Positions 1 to 5,704 of a stretch of DNA of 5,704 bases are shown piece by piece; within the stretch, counting starts at the first letter, position 1, and each line of letters opens with the position of its first letter. The notes beneath the pieces are model-generated. The model saw only the letters and a list, made by a program, of their open reading frames with translations. It ran no database searches and was not told the origin of the DNA. The position numbers and the translations under genes were made by a program. This DNA is from Bacillota bacterium. GTDB lineage: Bacteria; Bacillota; Sulfobacillia; Sulfobacillales; Sulfobacillaceae. The DNA lies in NCBI GenBank assembly GCA_021820675.1, contig JAKADI010000148.1, positions 1 through 5,704 on the forward strand, read 5' to 3'.

Positions 1-711
1 GGACTGGCTTTTGAAGGCAACAAATACGAAGGAGCGGTCACCGTTTTCCAGGATGTGTCCGGGGGATTTGGCGGATCGTTTTTGAATGCGAAGGGACAAC
101 CGGTTCTCAACTCACCCCAAAATATTCGGGCGCTGACGTGGCTGGACAACGCCATCAAGACCGGACTGTCGCCTAAGGCCGTGACGGGTTGGGAAGAGGG
201 CAATGTTCAGCAAGCCTTTTTGTCGGGAGGCGCCGTATTTGCGACCAATTGGCCGTATCTATACCCCCTGGCCGAACAAAAAGGTTCCCCCGTCGCCAAC
301 AAAGTGGGATTTGTACCTCCTCCCGTTCACGGCGGGAAGCCGACGGCGTCGTTGGGGGGTGACGACTTGGTCATCAATAAGAATACTAAATATCCCAAAC
401 AGGCGTGGGAACTGGTGAAGTTCTTGACGTCCGCCAAGACCATGACGCAGCGCGCCTTAATATCAGGAGATCCACCGGCCCGAACGGATGCTTATACACC
501 GGCATTGTTAAAACAGGCCCCCTGGTTTCAACAGGAGAAAGCGGTTTATGCCGATGCGACTCCGCGCCCGGTAACCCCGTTATATCCCAGAATATCGGCG
601 CGTATTCAGGAGGCCTTGTCGGCGACGTACTCGGGGCAATTGACTCCGAAACAAGCGCTGGATCAAGCCCAAAAAGCCGTCCAAGCCATTGTGAGCAGCC
701 ATGGCAGCTAG
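1..711 (+). CDS. Sugar ABC transporter extracellular solute-binding protein, C-terminal part (5' truncated by window edge)
   Basis: The frame is open from base 1 to the TAG at 709-711, giving about 236 residues. The GTG at 55 is an internal valine (context FQDVSGG), not the start, so the true start and any lipoprotein signal lie outside the window. The visible part matches the C-terminal portion of family 1 solute-binding proteins (SBP_bac_1, CUT1 type). It has a YEG segment near residue 9 and an aromatic ligand-pocket-like NWPYLY near residue 83. The typical GGDDLVINKN...AWELVKFL stretch lies around residues 119-142, followed by a GDPPAR segment near 156, where the family usually has G-x-P-x-R. 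Its role is to bind a carbohydrate outside the membrane and deliver it to the permeases encoded immediately downstream. The substrate cannot be read from this fragment; maltose/trehalose-like oligosaccharides are an inference from general resemblance. The 3' end overlaps the next gene by 11 bases. Confidence 0.93.
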   Translation, partial: GLAFEGNKYEGAVTVFQDVSGGFGGSFLNAKGQPVLNSPQNIRALTWLDNAIKTGLSPKAVTGWEEGNVQQAFLSGGAVFATNWPYLYPLAEQKGSPVANKVGFVPPPVHGGKPTASLGGDDLVINKNTKYPKQAWELVKFLTSAKTMTQRALISGDPPARTDAYTPALLKQAPWFQQEKAVYADATPRPVTPLYPRISARIQEALSATYSGQLTPKQALDQAQKAVQAIVSSHGS

Positions 712-1648
712 ACTGGCGACAAAAGCCCCGGAGCCCGTGCCGCAAAGGCGGGGCGGCACCTCCTATCTAGCCCGCCGCAAGCGCGTCGGCTATCTATTGG
801 TCTTCCCCGCGATTATTGCGCTGGCTTTGGTGGCCGTTTATCCCTTGTTATATAACCTGGTTCTGTCGTCACGCTTCGACGTGGCGACAGAACCCGGCAC
901 ACAGCATTTTGTGGGATTGCAAAATTACCATAGTCTTTTGACCGATCCGACATTCTGGGGAGATTTGCTGCACACGGGAATATTTGTGGTGATTTCGGTG
1001 ACGTTGGAGTTTGTGGCGGGGATGATCCTGGCTCTGGTGGTTAACCGCAAATTTCGAGCGCGGGGTTTGGTCAGGGCCTCGATTTTGATCCCCTGGGCCA
1101 TTCCCACTGCGGTTTCGGCTCTGCTGTGGAAAATGTTTTTTGATATTCGTTCCGGATTTGTGGATTTCGCGCTGCACGCTTTGCATTTGCCGGGGGCGCA
1201 GACGGTGTGGTTTAACTCCCCGGTGTTGGCCTGGGTGCCGATTATCTTGAGCGATATGTGGAAAAATACGCCCTTTATTGCCCTGTTATTGTTGGCCGGC
1301 TTGCAAACCCTTCCCCAGGAAATTTATGAAAGCGCCACTATTGACGGAGCCTCAAGCTGGCAGTCTTTTTGGTCTTTGACCCTTCCGCTGTTGAGGCCGG
1401 CGATTTTGGTGGCTCTGATTTTTCGGACGTTGAGCGCCATGCTGGTGTTCGATACGATCTTTGTGATGACCGGAGGAGGGCCGGGGCAGAGCACCGAAGT
1501 CGTTGCCTATTATAACTGGTATAAGTTCATGGTTTCACTGAATTTTGGATATGGGGCTGCCGTGGCCGTTGTCATTACCATCATGGCACTGGCGCTGGCC
1601 GCAGTCTATGTTCGTATTCTACGGCAACGGGAGGGATTCGTGACATGA
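701..1648 (+). CDS. Sugar ABC transporter permease, MalF/UgpA-type inner-membrane subunit
   Basis: This 315-residue integral membrane protein is of normal length for short CUT1 permeases that lack the extra periplasmic loop of enterobacterial MalF. Six hydrophobic segments are visible, at about residues 30-56, 92-113, 125-147, 176-200, 233-255 and 281-306, after a basic cytoplasmic N-terminus. The EAA loop that docks on the ATPase is at about 207-231 (EIYESATIDGASSW, then TLPLL), with the conserved G eight to nine residues after the leading acidic residues and the closing LP. The motif MTGGGPGQSTEV near 256-267 is typical of MalF-type subunits. The ATG at 701 lies inside the end of the binding-protein gene (11-base overlap) with only a weak GTGAG upstream, which suggests translational coupling. 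It should pair with the next gene product to form the translocation channel. The identification as a CUT1 permease is firm; the sugar is not known. Confidence 0.95.
   Translation: MAARLATKAPEPVPQRRGGTSYLARRKRVGYLLVFPAIIALALVAVYPLLYNLVLSSRFDVATEPGTQHFVGLQNYHSLLTDPTFWGDLLHTGIFVVISVTLEFVAGMILALVVNRKFRARGLVRASILIPWAIPTAVSALLWKMFFDIRSGFVDFALHALHLPGAQTVWFNSPVLAWVPIILSDMWKNTPFIALLLLAGLQTLPQEIYESATIDGASSWQSFWSLTLPLLRPAILVALIFRTLSAMLVFDTIFVMTGGGPGQSTEVVAYYNWYKFMVSLNFGYGAAVAVVITIMALALAAVYVRILRQREGFVT
1629..1634 (+). promoter_or_regulatory. Ribosome binding site for the second permease
   Basis: GGGAGG lies inside the last codons of the upstream permease gene, 10 bases before the ATG at 1645. With the ATGA stop/start overlap it supports that start and coupled translation of the two permeases. 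Confidence 0.6.
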
Positions 1649-2472
1649 GAGGGTGGTTTGGACGCACCGGATTTTATGCCCTCGTGGCCGTGATTATTCT
1701 CTACTCGCTCTTTCCCTTTTATTGGGTATTCAAATCTTCGGTGGAGTCCAGTTTTGCGTTGAACCGGCCCACCACGGGGTTGCTGCCGTCGCAATGGACG
1801 TTTGTGCACTACCAGGCTATTTTCGCCGTGGAAAATTTCTTGCGTCCGTTGCTCAACAGTATGTTTGTGGCTGGGGTCACAACCATTGTGTCGGTGATTT
1901 TGGGCGCGATGGCGGCGTATGGTTTAGCGCGGATGCCTATTAAAGGAAAAGCGGCGATTTTAGGTTTTGTGCTGCTGGTGTCTTTTTTCCCGCAGATTGG
2001 CATGGTAGGCCCGCTATACTTGGTGTTTCGCAATTTGCGCTGGCTCAACACCTATCAGAGTCTCATCATTCCTTATCTCATTTTGGCTTTGCCCATTACC
2101 ACATGGATTTTGACCGCATTCTTCGGGCAGATTCCCATAGAGATTGAAGAAGCAGCCATGGTTGACGGCGCGAGCATACGCCAAACTATTCTTAAGGTGT
2201 TCGCGCCAATTGCCTTGCCGGGGATCTTTACGGCGGCTATTTTAGGGTTTTTGTTGTCATGGAATGACTTTTTGTTTGCCCTGTCTTTTATTCAAAGTCC
2301 CAACATGGACACGGTGCCTCTGGCTTTAGTGAATTTCCGCAATGCGTATTACGTGCATTACGGACAAATTTATGCCGGTGTGGTCGTCGCGTCATTGCCG
2401 ATTGCCCTGATTGTCCTGTTCTTGCAGCAGCGCATCGAATCCGGACTCACGGCCGGCAGCGTCAAAGGATAA
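1645..2472 (+). CDS. Sugar ABC transporter permease, MalG/UgpE-type inner-membrane subunit
   Basis: This 275-residue membrane protein is of standard length for MalG-type permeases. Hydrophobic segments are at about residues 9-30, 70-93, 105-127, 138-160, 190-215 and 242-261. The EAA loop is well conserved at about 166-192 (EIEEAAMVDGAS, ending in ALP) and contacts the ATP-binding subunit. The WNDFLFAL segment after it and the C-terminal tail QQRIESGLTAGSVKG are characteristic of this subfamily. The start overlaps the previous stop as ATGA, with GGGAGG 10 bases upstream. The protein should form the channel heterodimer with the preceding permease and take substrate from the binding protein at the left edge. 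No ATPase gene follows, so energy coupling depends on a subunit encoded elsewhere, as is common for CUT1 systems sharing an MsmK/UgpC-type ATPase. Family assignment is firm; the substrate is not determined. Confidence 0.96.
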   Translation: MRGWFGRTGFYALVAVIILYSLFPFYWVFKSSVESSFALNRPTTGLLPSQWTFVHYQAIFAVENFLRPLLNSMFVAGVTTIVSVILGAMAAYGLARMPIKGKAAILGFVLLVSFFPQIGMVGPLYLVFRNLRWLNTYQSLIIPYLILALPITTWILTAFFGQIPIEIEEAAMVDGASIRQTILKVFAPIALPGIFTAAILGFLLSWNDFLFALSFIQSPNMDTVPLALVNFRNAYYVHYGQIYAGVVVASLPIALIVLFLQQRIESGLTAGSVKG

Positions 2473-2528
2473 ATGACGAAAAGACTGGTGGAAGTATGAT
2501 GGAGATTTCTCTCTTAAGGGTAAGGGGG

Positions 2529-2558
2529 AATTCAGCGGCCAAGATGGCCGCTGGGTTT
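2529..2558 (+). terminator. Strong hairpin after the sugar-importer operon, possible terminator
   Basis: A perfect 9-base-pair stem (CAGCGGCCA at 2533-2541, TGGCCGCTG at 2545-2553) closes on an AGA loop. It can be extended outward by two G-T pairs and two A-T pairs (AATT/GGTT). It starts 60 bases after the last permease stop, a natural place for the operon end. The downstream strand has only TTT before AAAGG, so the usual U-run is weak. It may terminate inefficiently, or instead protect the 3' end of the importer mRNA. Confidence 0.5.
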
Positions 2559-3004
2559 AAAGGAGTCAAAGAATACGCTGTACTCAGGAGACCCGTGAAA
2601 ATCCCCGAATTGCGGCGGAGGGCTTGCCAGTGAAGAACATGATCCAAGCCCCTCATGTTGTGTGGTCGATTGGTGAAGCTCTACAGCAAACAGTGTGGGG
2701 ATGACAATCACCTAATCCAAGGGTCTCTCCTTGATGAATTCATAAGCGCGGCGGGGCTAGACGGTGGTTTTGCGCCCTGAGAGTATGGGGAACTGCGGAG
2801 TTAGCCTCACCCGGAATTGGCGCGTGTGGACAACGGCCAAATCGGAACCGAAGCCATTTTTTCCTCGTCAAGTACCCCCAGTCATCTCTTTCACGGAGGA
2901 TTTCCATTGCATTTTGGGGTGTGAGGTCCTGAAATGTAAATCTCTAATTTTCGGTCATATGCAACCTAGAGTTGGATGGTCTTCTGCCTAATCCCGAATA
3001 ATTG

Positions 3005-3074
3005 GGCCGTTTTGTGCAAAATCTGGTGGACTTGATCTTCGGAATGACAGGCCCTTTTGCGCAAAATGTGGTGG
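3005..3074. repeat. Two 25-base direct repeats, each centred on a TTTTGYGCAAAA dyad
   Basis: Copy 1 occupies 3005-3029 and copy 2 occupies 3050-3074, offset by exactly 45 bases, and they match at 22 of 25 positions. Each begins GGCC, contains TTTTGTGCAAAA (3010-3021) or the perfect palindrome TTTTGCGCAAAA (3055-3066), and ends in TGGTGG. The dyad could be a binding site for a dimeric regulator (a central CG is common in LacI-family operators), but no regulator gene is present and the function is unknown. Because 45 is divisible by three, the pair could instead reflect a 15-residue protein repeat in the frame that is open from 3002 to 3187. Confidence 0.75.
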
Positions 3075-3428
3075 GAGGATTCAACGGCAAAACCGACCCG
3101 ATCGGCTTAGGGGCGTTCTGGCTAGATTTCTTGGGTCAGTACGCCGAAGACCTTGGCCGGATAGGGTTGGTATTCCATAGTGCATGAAACGGCCCGAATC
3201 GATTCAGCACAATGTTCTGGTAAAGTCTTAGTAGGATCTTTTCTGGCAGACGACGAGGGGAGGGAGAGGCGGTGCTGCCTCCGGGAAAGGAGGAGCAATT
3301 ACTGGCAATAAAGGTCCGTTTTGAGCCGGGGTTCGCGTGCGCAAGACGTCAGCGTGTGCCCGACACATCAATCGTTACGAATATCCGTATTTTTGGAGGT
3401 GCATTGGATAAAAACCGACAGTCCTTTG

Positions 3429-4079
3429 ATGTTGCCGGCAATCACAAGACTTCAGCAGGGCATCAGGGACGCTCTGCTTCCCGTTCTATTAGCAATAGCG
3501 GGACAGCTTTCATTGACCATGCTCACGACGAGCGTTGTGGTTTTGGATTATCTCAGTCATGCATGGTTTCTGGCCATCGTGACGGTTTGGGTCTTCGTTT
3601 TCCGACAGCGTTTTCCGGTGGGACGGTTGACGCGCCAAAGTCTTCGCGGGTGGTTTGGCCCATGGATCATCGTCGGCGGGTTGAACCTGATCATCGCACT
3701 TCAAGGCTCAAGACTGGCCGTTCATCATGCCGTGATCGCTTGGCTTGTCTTTGAAGGTATCGTGGTGGGGCCGGTCGAGGAATGGCTCTTTCGCGGAGTG
3801 GTCCAGACCACGCTAAACCGGGTCATCGGAGGCGCGGGCCTGTTCGGGAGGATCCGGTGGGGCACTATCGTTGCGACCTTGACCTTTGGATTGGTACATC
3901 TAGCCAATCTTTCGCATCAGTCTCTGAGCGTCACTCTCCAGCAAGTGATTTTTGCCACGCTAACTGGGTTGGCTTTGGGCCATTATTATGATCGGACGCA
4001 GAATCTGTGGGGTGCCGCCATCTTGCATAATATCATCGACTTCACGAGCATATTGGTGCCGCTGCTGATGGTACGGTAG
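3429..4079 (+). CDS. CPBP (Abi/CAAX-protease-like) family intramembrane metalloprotease
   Basis: From the ATG at 3429 this is a 216-residue hydrophobic protein. All three CPBP signature motifs are present in order: EEWLFR (EExxxR) at about residues 117-122, FGLVH (FxxxH) at 153-157 and HNIID (HxxxD/N) at 200-204. These would supply the catalytic glutamate and metal-binding histidines within the membrane. Several hydrophobic segments surround them. Members of the family act as prenyl-protein endopeptidase-like or peptide-processing proteases, and some confer bacteriocin self-immunity; the substrate here is unknown. The start is uncertain. The frame stays open back to TTG 3321 (252 residues, with AAAGG six bases upstream), and GTG 3399 is another option. 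I prefer ATG 3429 because the extra N-terminal residues look non-protein-like, although no good ribosome site precedes it. A clear GGAGG at 3395-3399 sits too far upstream of 3429. The gene stands alone between the repeat-bearing spacer and a convergent glycosyltransferase gene. Confidence 0.88.
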   Translation: MLPAITRLQQGIRDALLPVLLAIAGQLSLTMLTTSVVVLDYLSHAWFLAIVTVWVFVFRQRFPVGRLTRQSLRGWFGPWIIVGGLNLIIALQGSRLAVHHAVIAWLVFEGIVVGPVEEWLFRGVVQTTLNRVIGGAGLFGRIRWGTIVATLTFGLVHLANLSHQSLSVTLQQVIFATLTGLALGHYYDRTQNLWGAAILHNIIDFTSILVPLLMVR

Positions 4080-4477
4080 AGCGATTGAGCCGACACGTAG
4101 GGCGACCGGGGGATGCCCATGACCGTGCAGCTTACGGGTCTGTTCTGTCGCAAACGGCGGCATCAGTATATGGCGATCAATGCCGATTATACCAATAAAT
4201 GATCGAGTGACTGCTCTTGTTGATCCATGCCTATCGCCTCGCACACAGACAGAAAACCCGGATAAACTTTCGATCCCAATCGAAATCCGTGCAACTGGCG
4301 ACCTGCTTTGCCCGTTGCCATGCTCCCCAGCAGCCATTTGGCTCTCAAGAAAGCCTCCGGTTTACAGCATCTTGTCGTGTCGTGTCTAGCGAACCTGAAA
4401 CCTGGAGATTGGTTGCTAAAGTCGGTAAGCGCACAGCCGGTTTCCGCATTGGCCCGAAGACGCCGCGTTTTTGTGAT
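4080..4477. other. Convergent intergenic region with no recognisable gene
   Basis: These roughly 400 bases separate the 3' ends of two facing genes. The only plus-strand mini-frame with a plausible ribosome site is 4113-4202 (29 codons from ATG, preceded by CGGGGG), and its product resembles nothing I know. Longer frames overlapping the ends of the neighbours look like shadows. A weak interrupted stem (GACCGT at 4121-4126 with ACGGGTC at 4134-4140, one G bulged) is followed by only a poorly T-rich tract. No classic terminator with a U-run is visible for either flanking gene. A short pentamer repeat (TGTCG units) sits around 4373-4386. Confidence 0.55.
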
Positions 4478-4514
4478 TCATTTTGTCTGCTGATTTTGAC
4501 GGCACTCTTCGGGC
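4452..4514. repeat. Nine-base inverted repeat straddling the glycosyltransferase stop codon
   Basis: GCCCGAAGA at 4452-4460 is perfectly complementary to TCTTCGGGC at 4506-4514, with a 45-base loop that contains the glycosyltransferase stop at 4478-4480. It could fold in RNA from either strand. The long loop and the lack of a following T-run argue against a normal intrinsic terminator, and chance is possible. Confidence 0.35.
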
Positions 4515-5704
4515 AGGGGCCGGGGAATGAAATCGGTGGGGGGGCATAGAGGCGAATCTATGCGGTATTGTGGCCCGTTGGCATTGAGTAATCCCATGAT
4601 CGGTTCGGCATAGTGGGCATACATGTCCTGATGGTGCTGGCGGATGACATCATAGAGATAAATCCAGCGGTCGTCATGGACGTGAACTCTCGTCCGGGAG
4701 TTTTTCCGTACCCGGTAACGGTAAAGCGGTTCAGGGATGACGACGCCCCGGTAGCCTTGGGCGATGAGATGAACCGTGCTTTCGTAATCCTCGAGGCCAT
4801 GGATCATGTCGGTGTTGTTCAGCCCGGCTTCCTGTAAGGCACTGCGGCGAATCACGATGCCTCCGCTATTTACCGTGTTATGGTACAAAATAAACGGAGG
4901 CTCGGCATTCCATCCCGCCCATACCCCCTCATTGGCTTCAAAATATTGTACCCAGGAGCCCACAAAGGCGACATTGCGGTAGGTTTCGAGAATAGCGCAG
5001 CAGCGCAGCAAGTACTCTGGCGCATAAATATCGTCGGCGTCCAAAAAGGCGACGAGGGGATACTGCGCTTTCTTGGCTCCGAGATTACGGGCATGGACGA
5101 TCCCGTGATTGGGGGTCCTTAGCACCTGCACTACCGGGTATTTGCCAGGGATGCGGCTCAGGGCCTCGATACTGTCCGGATCGTCACTGCCATCGTCGAT
5201 GACGATGACTTCGTCGGGGATGAGCCGGGATTGAAACACGCTATCTAACGCGTCGAAAATCAATGATCCCAGGTTGTAGTAGGGGATGACCACGGATAGT
5301 TTTTTGTCATCACAACGCGGGAGTTCCGGGAGTATTTTGGCGCCGGGATGCACAAATGGAAACAACATCTTTTCATCCGTTGGGGTGAAGGAGTCTAAAA
5401 CTGGGGCCAAAGAAGGCGCTTGGCCTCCCGCCGGGTTTTTCAGCATATCATTGATGGCATTGGACATCAGGCCGGGAAGAGGCGGCACCAAGATATGCCC
5501 GGGTCCTAAAATTTCTTGGGCCCGGACGGATTCTAGGGCGAGTACCGGGGTCTTTGCCTGGGCTGCCAGCACCAAAGGCCATGACAGGACTGGCTCCTGG
5601 CATCCGTACAACAATAAGGCGGATGCGAGGATATTGGCTGACAGCGGATGATTCGCATCCGGATTTATAAACCGGACCCAACCGTTGGCTACGGCCAACG
5701 GGAA
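4478..5704 (-). CDS. Two-domain glycosyltransferase: GT4-like C-terminal remnant plus complete GT2 domain (5' end beyond window)
   Basis: The minus-strand frame is open from the right edge (5704) to the TGA at 4480-4478, about 408 codons. The first possible start in view, TTG at 5698, is probably internal because the frame continues to the edge and the first 90 residues already look like a domain tail. That segment (PLVLAAQAKTPVLALES, then EILGPGHILVPP and a short helix) resembles the C-terminal half of GT4 GT-B glycosyltransferases, but the usual second glutamate of the E-x7-E motif appears to be missing. After a linker of about 45 residues, a GT2 GT-A domain follows from about 134 (numbered from that TTG): SVVIPYYN at 135-142, DDGS at 168-171, HARNLG at 202-207, the metal/nucleotide-sugar DADD at 220-223 and an acidic GLEDYES at 301-307 that likely supplies the catalytic base. 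The protein is expected to be cytoplasmic, transferring sugar from an NDP-sugar to a cell-surface polysaccharide, glycolipid or glycoprotein. Donor and acceptor are unknown. Confidence 0.92.
   Translation of the reverse strand, partial: FPLAVANGWVRFINPDANHPLSANILASALLLYGCQEPVLSWPLVLAAQAKTPVLALESVRAQEILGPGHILVPPLPGLMSNAINDMLKNPAGGQAPSLAPVLDSFTPTDEKMLFPFVHPGAKILPELPRCDDKKLSVVIPYYNLGSLIFDALDSVFQSRLIPDEVIVIDDGSDDPDSIEALSRIPGKYPVVQVLRTPNHGIVHARNLGAKKAQYPLVAFLDADDIYAPEYLLRCCAILETYRNVAFVGSWVQYFEANEGVWAGWNAEPPFILYHNTVNSGGIVIRRSALQEAGLNNTDMIHGLEDYESTVHLIAQGYRGVVIPEPLYRYRVRKNSRTRVHVHDDRWIYLYDVIRQHHQDMYAHYAEPIMGLLNANGPQYRIDSPLCPPTDFIPRPLPEECRQNQQTK

Larger units (their letters stand above)
2473..3428 (+). 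other. Long stretch without a convincing gene (decayed DNA or regulatory spacer)
   Basis: I find no recognisable protein family in any frame of this roughly 950-base block. What can be seen: a tiny ATG frame right after the permease stop (2473-2499, MTKRLVEV then TGA); a strong hairpin at 2529-2558; a 10-base palindrome ATGAATTCAT at 2734-2743; the paired TTTTGYGCAAAA repeats at 3005-3074; a stop-free plus-strand frame from TTG 3002 to TGA 3187 with 61 codons; and a purine-rich AAAGGAGG at 3286-3293 with no suitable start after it. Other open frames (for example 2496-2633 and 2764-2991) are short and have compositions that do not suggest real proteins. On either strand, stops interrupt every frame repeatedly. 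This looks like degraded sequence, perhaps a vestigial gene or mobile element, but no terminal inverted repeats or target duplications could be found by eye. Confidence 0.6.

Noticed and set aside
55..57. GTG as the start of the solute-binding protein gene
   Set aside because: The frame is open leftward to base 1 and reads as solute-binding-protein sequence there, so this GTG is an internal valine of a truncated gene.
2496..2633. 45-codon plus-strand frame beginning ATGATG after the permease gene
   Set aside because: It runs straight through the strong hairpin, has only a weak ribosome site, and its product matches nothing I recognise.
2462..2656. Minus-strand 64-codon frame across the operon end
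   Set aside because: It overlaps the real permease stop and the hairpin, has no ribosome site, and has no family signature.
2764..2991. 75-codon plus-strand frame in the spacer
   Set aside because: Low-complexity, cysteine- and tryptophan-scattered composition without any motif; no ribosome site upstream of its GTG/TTG-type start.
2473..3428. Group II intron, CRISPR array or complete insertion sequence in the spacer
   Set aside because: I found no domain V-like hairpin, no reverse transcriptase or transposase motif, no regularly repeated units beyond the single 45-base-spaced pair, and no terminal inverted repeats or target duplications.
3272..3754. 160-codon plus-strand frame with a GTG start and a purine-rich leader
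   Set aside because: Most of it is the out-of-frame shadow of the CPBP gene, whose frame carries all three conserved motifs; the shadow product is rich in R, H, S and G without pattern.
3960..4337. 125-codon minus-strand frame antisense to the CPBP gene end
   Set aside because: It overlaps the conserved HNIID motif region antisense and shows no domain, signal or ribosome site.
4217..4549. 110-codon plus-strand frame reaching into the glycosyltransferase 3' end
   Set aside because: It starts at a TTG without a ribosome site, overlaps a well-supported gene antisense, and has no recognisable sequence.

Overview
The window most resembles the chromosome of a free-living, moderately GC-rich bacterium, probably a Firmicute. 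Shine-Dalgarno-like purine tracts, frequent GTG/TTG codons in start positions, tightly overlapping operon genes and a CUT1-type sugar importer all fit. An acidophilic Sulfobacillus-like host is a guess from overall feel only; no marker gene here fixes the taxonomy.

Layout. (1) Positions 1-2472, plus strand, hold the end of a carbohydrate ABC-importer operon: the C-terminal part of the solute-binding protein (its start lies left of the window), a MalF-type permease and a MalG-type permease. The genes overlap by 11 and 4 bases and are almost certainly co-transcribed and translationally coupled. The binding protein would capture an oligosaccharide outside the membrane and the two permeases would form the heterodimeric channel. 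No ATPase gene is present, so the complex must borrow one encoded elsewhere or upstream. A strong hairpin lies about 60 bases after the last stop. (2) Positions 2473-3428 form a roughly 950-base block without a convincing gene. It holds the hairpin, a possible truncated gene start, two 25-base direct repeats centred on the palindrome-like word TTTTGYGCAAAA, and a stop-free frame that may be a decayed gene. (3) Positions 3429-4079, plus strand, encode a small CPBP/Abi-family membrane protein with all three signature motifs; its exact start is uncertain. (4) Positions 4080-4477 are a convergent intergenic region with nothing recognisable. (5) Positions 4478-5704, minus strand, hold a glycosyltransferase whose 5' end runs off the right edge. 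It has a complete GT2 (GT-A fold) domain, preceded by what looks like the tail of a GT4-like GT-B domain, so the full protein is probably a two-domain glycosyltransferase.

The sugar importer, the CPBP protein and the glycosyltransferase show no obvious functional link. I do not see convincing evidence for a new biological system. The least explained part is 2473-3428, and the most interesting protein is the two-domain glycosyltransferase.
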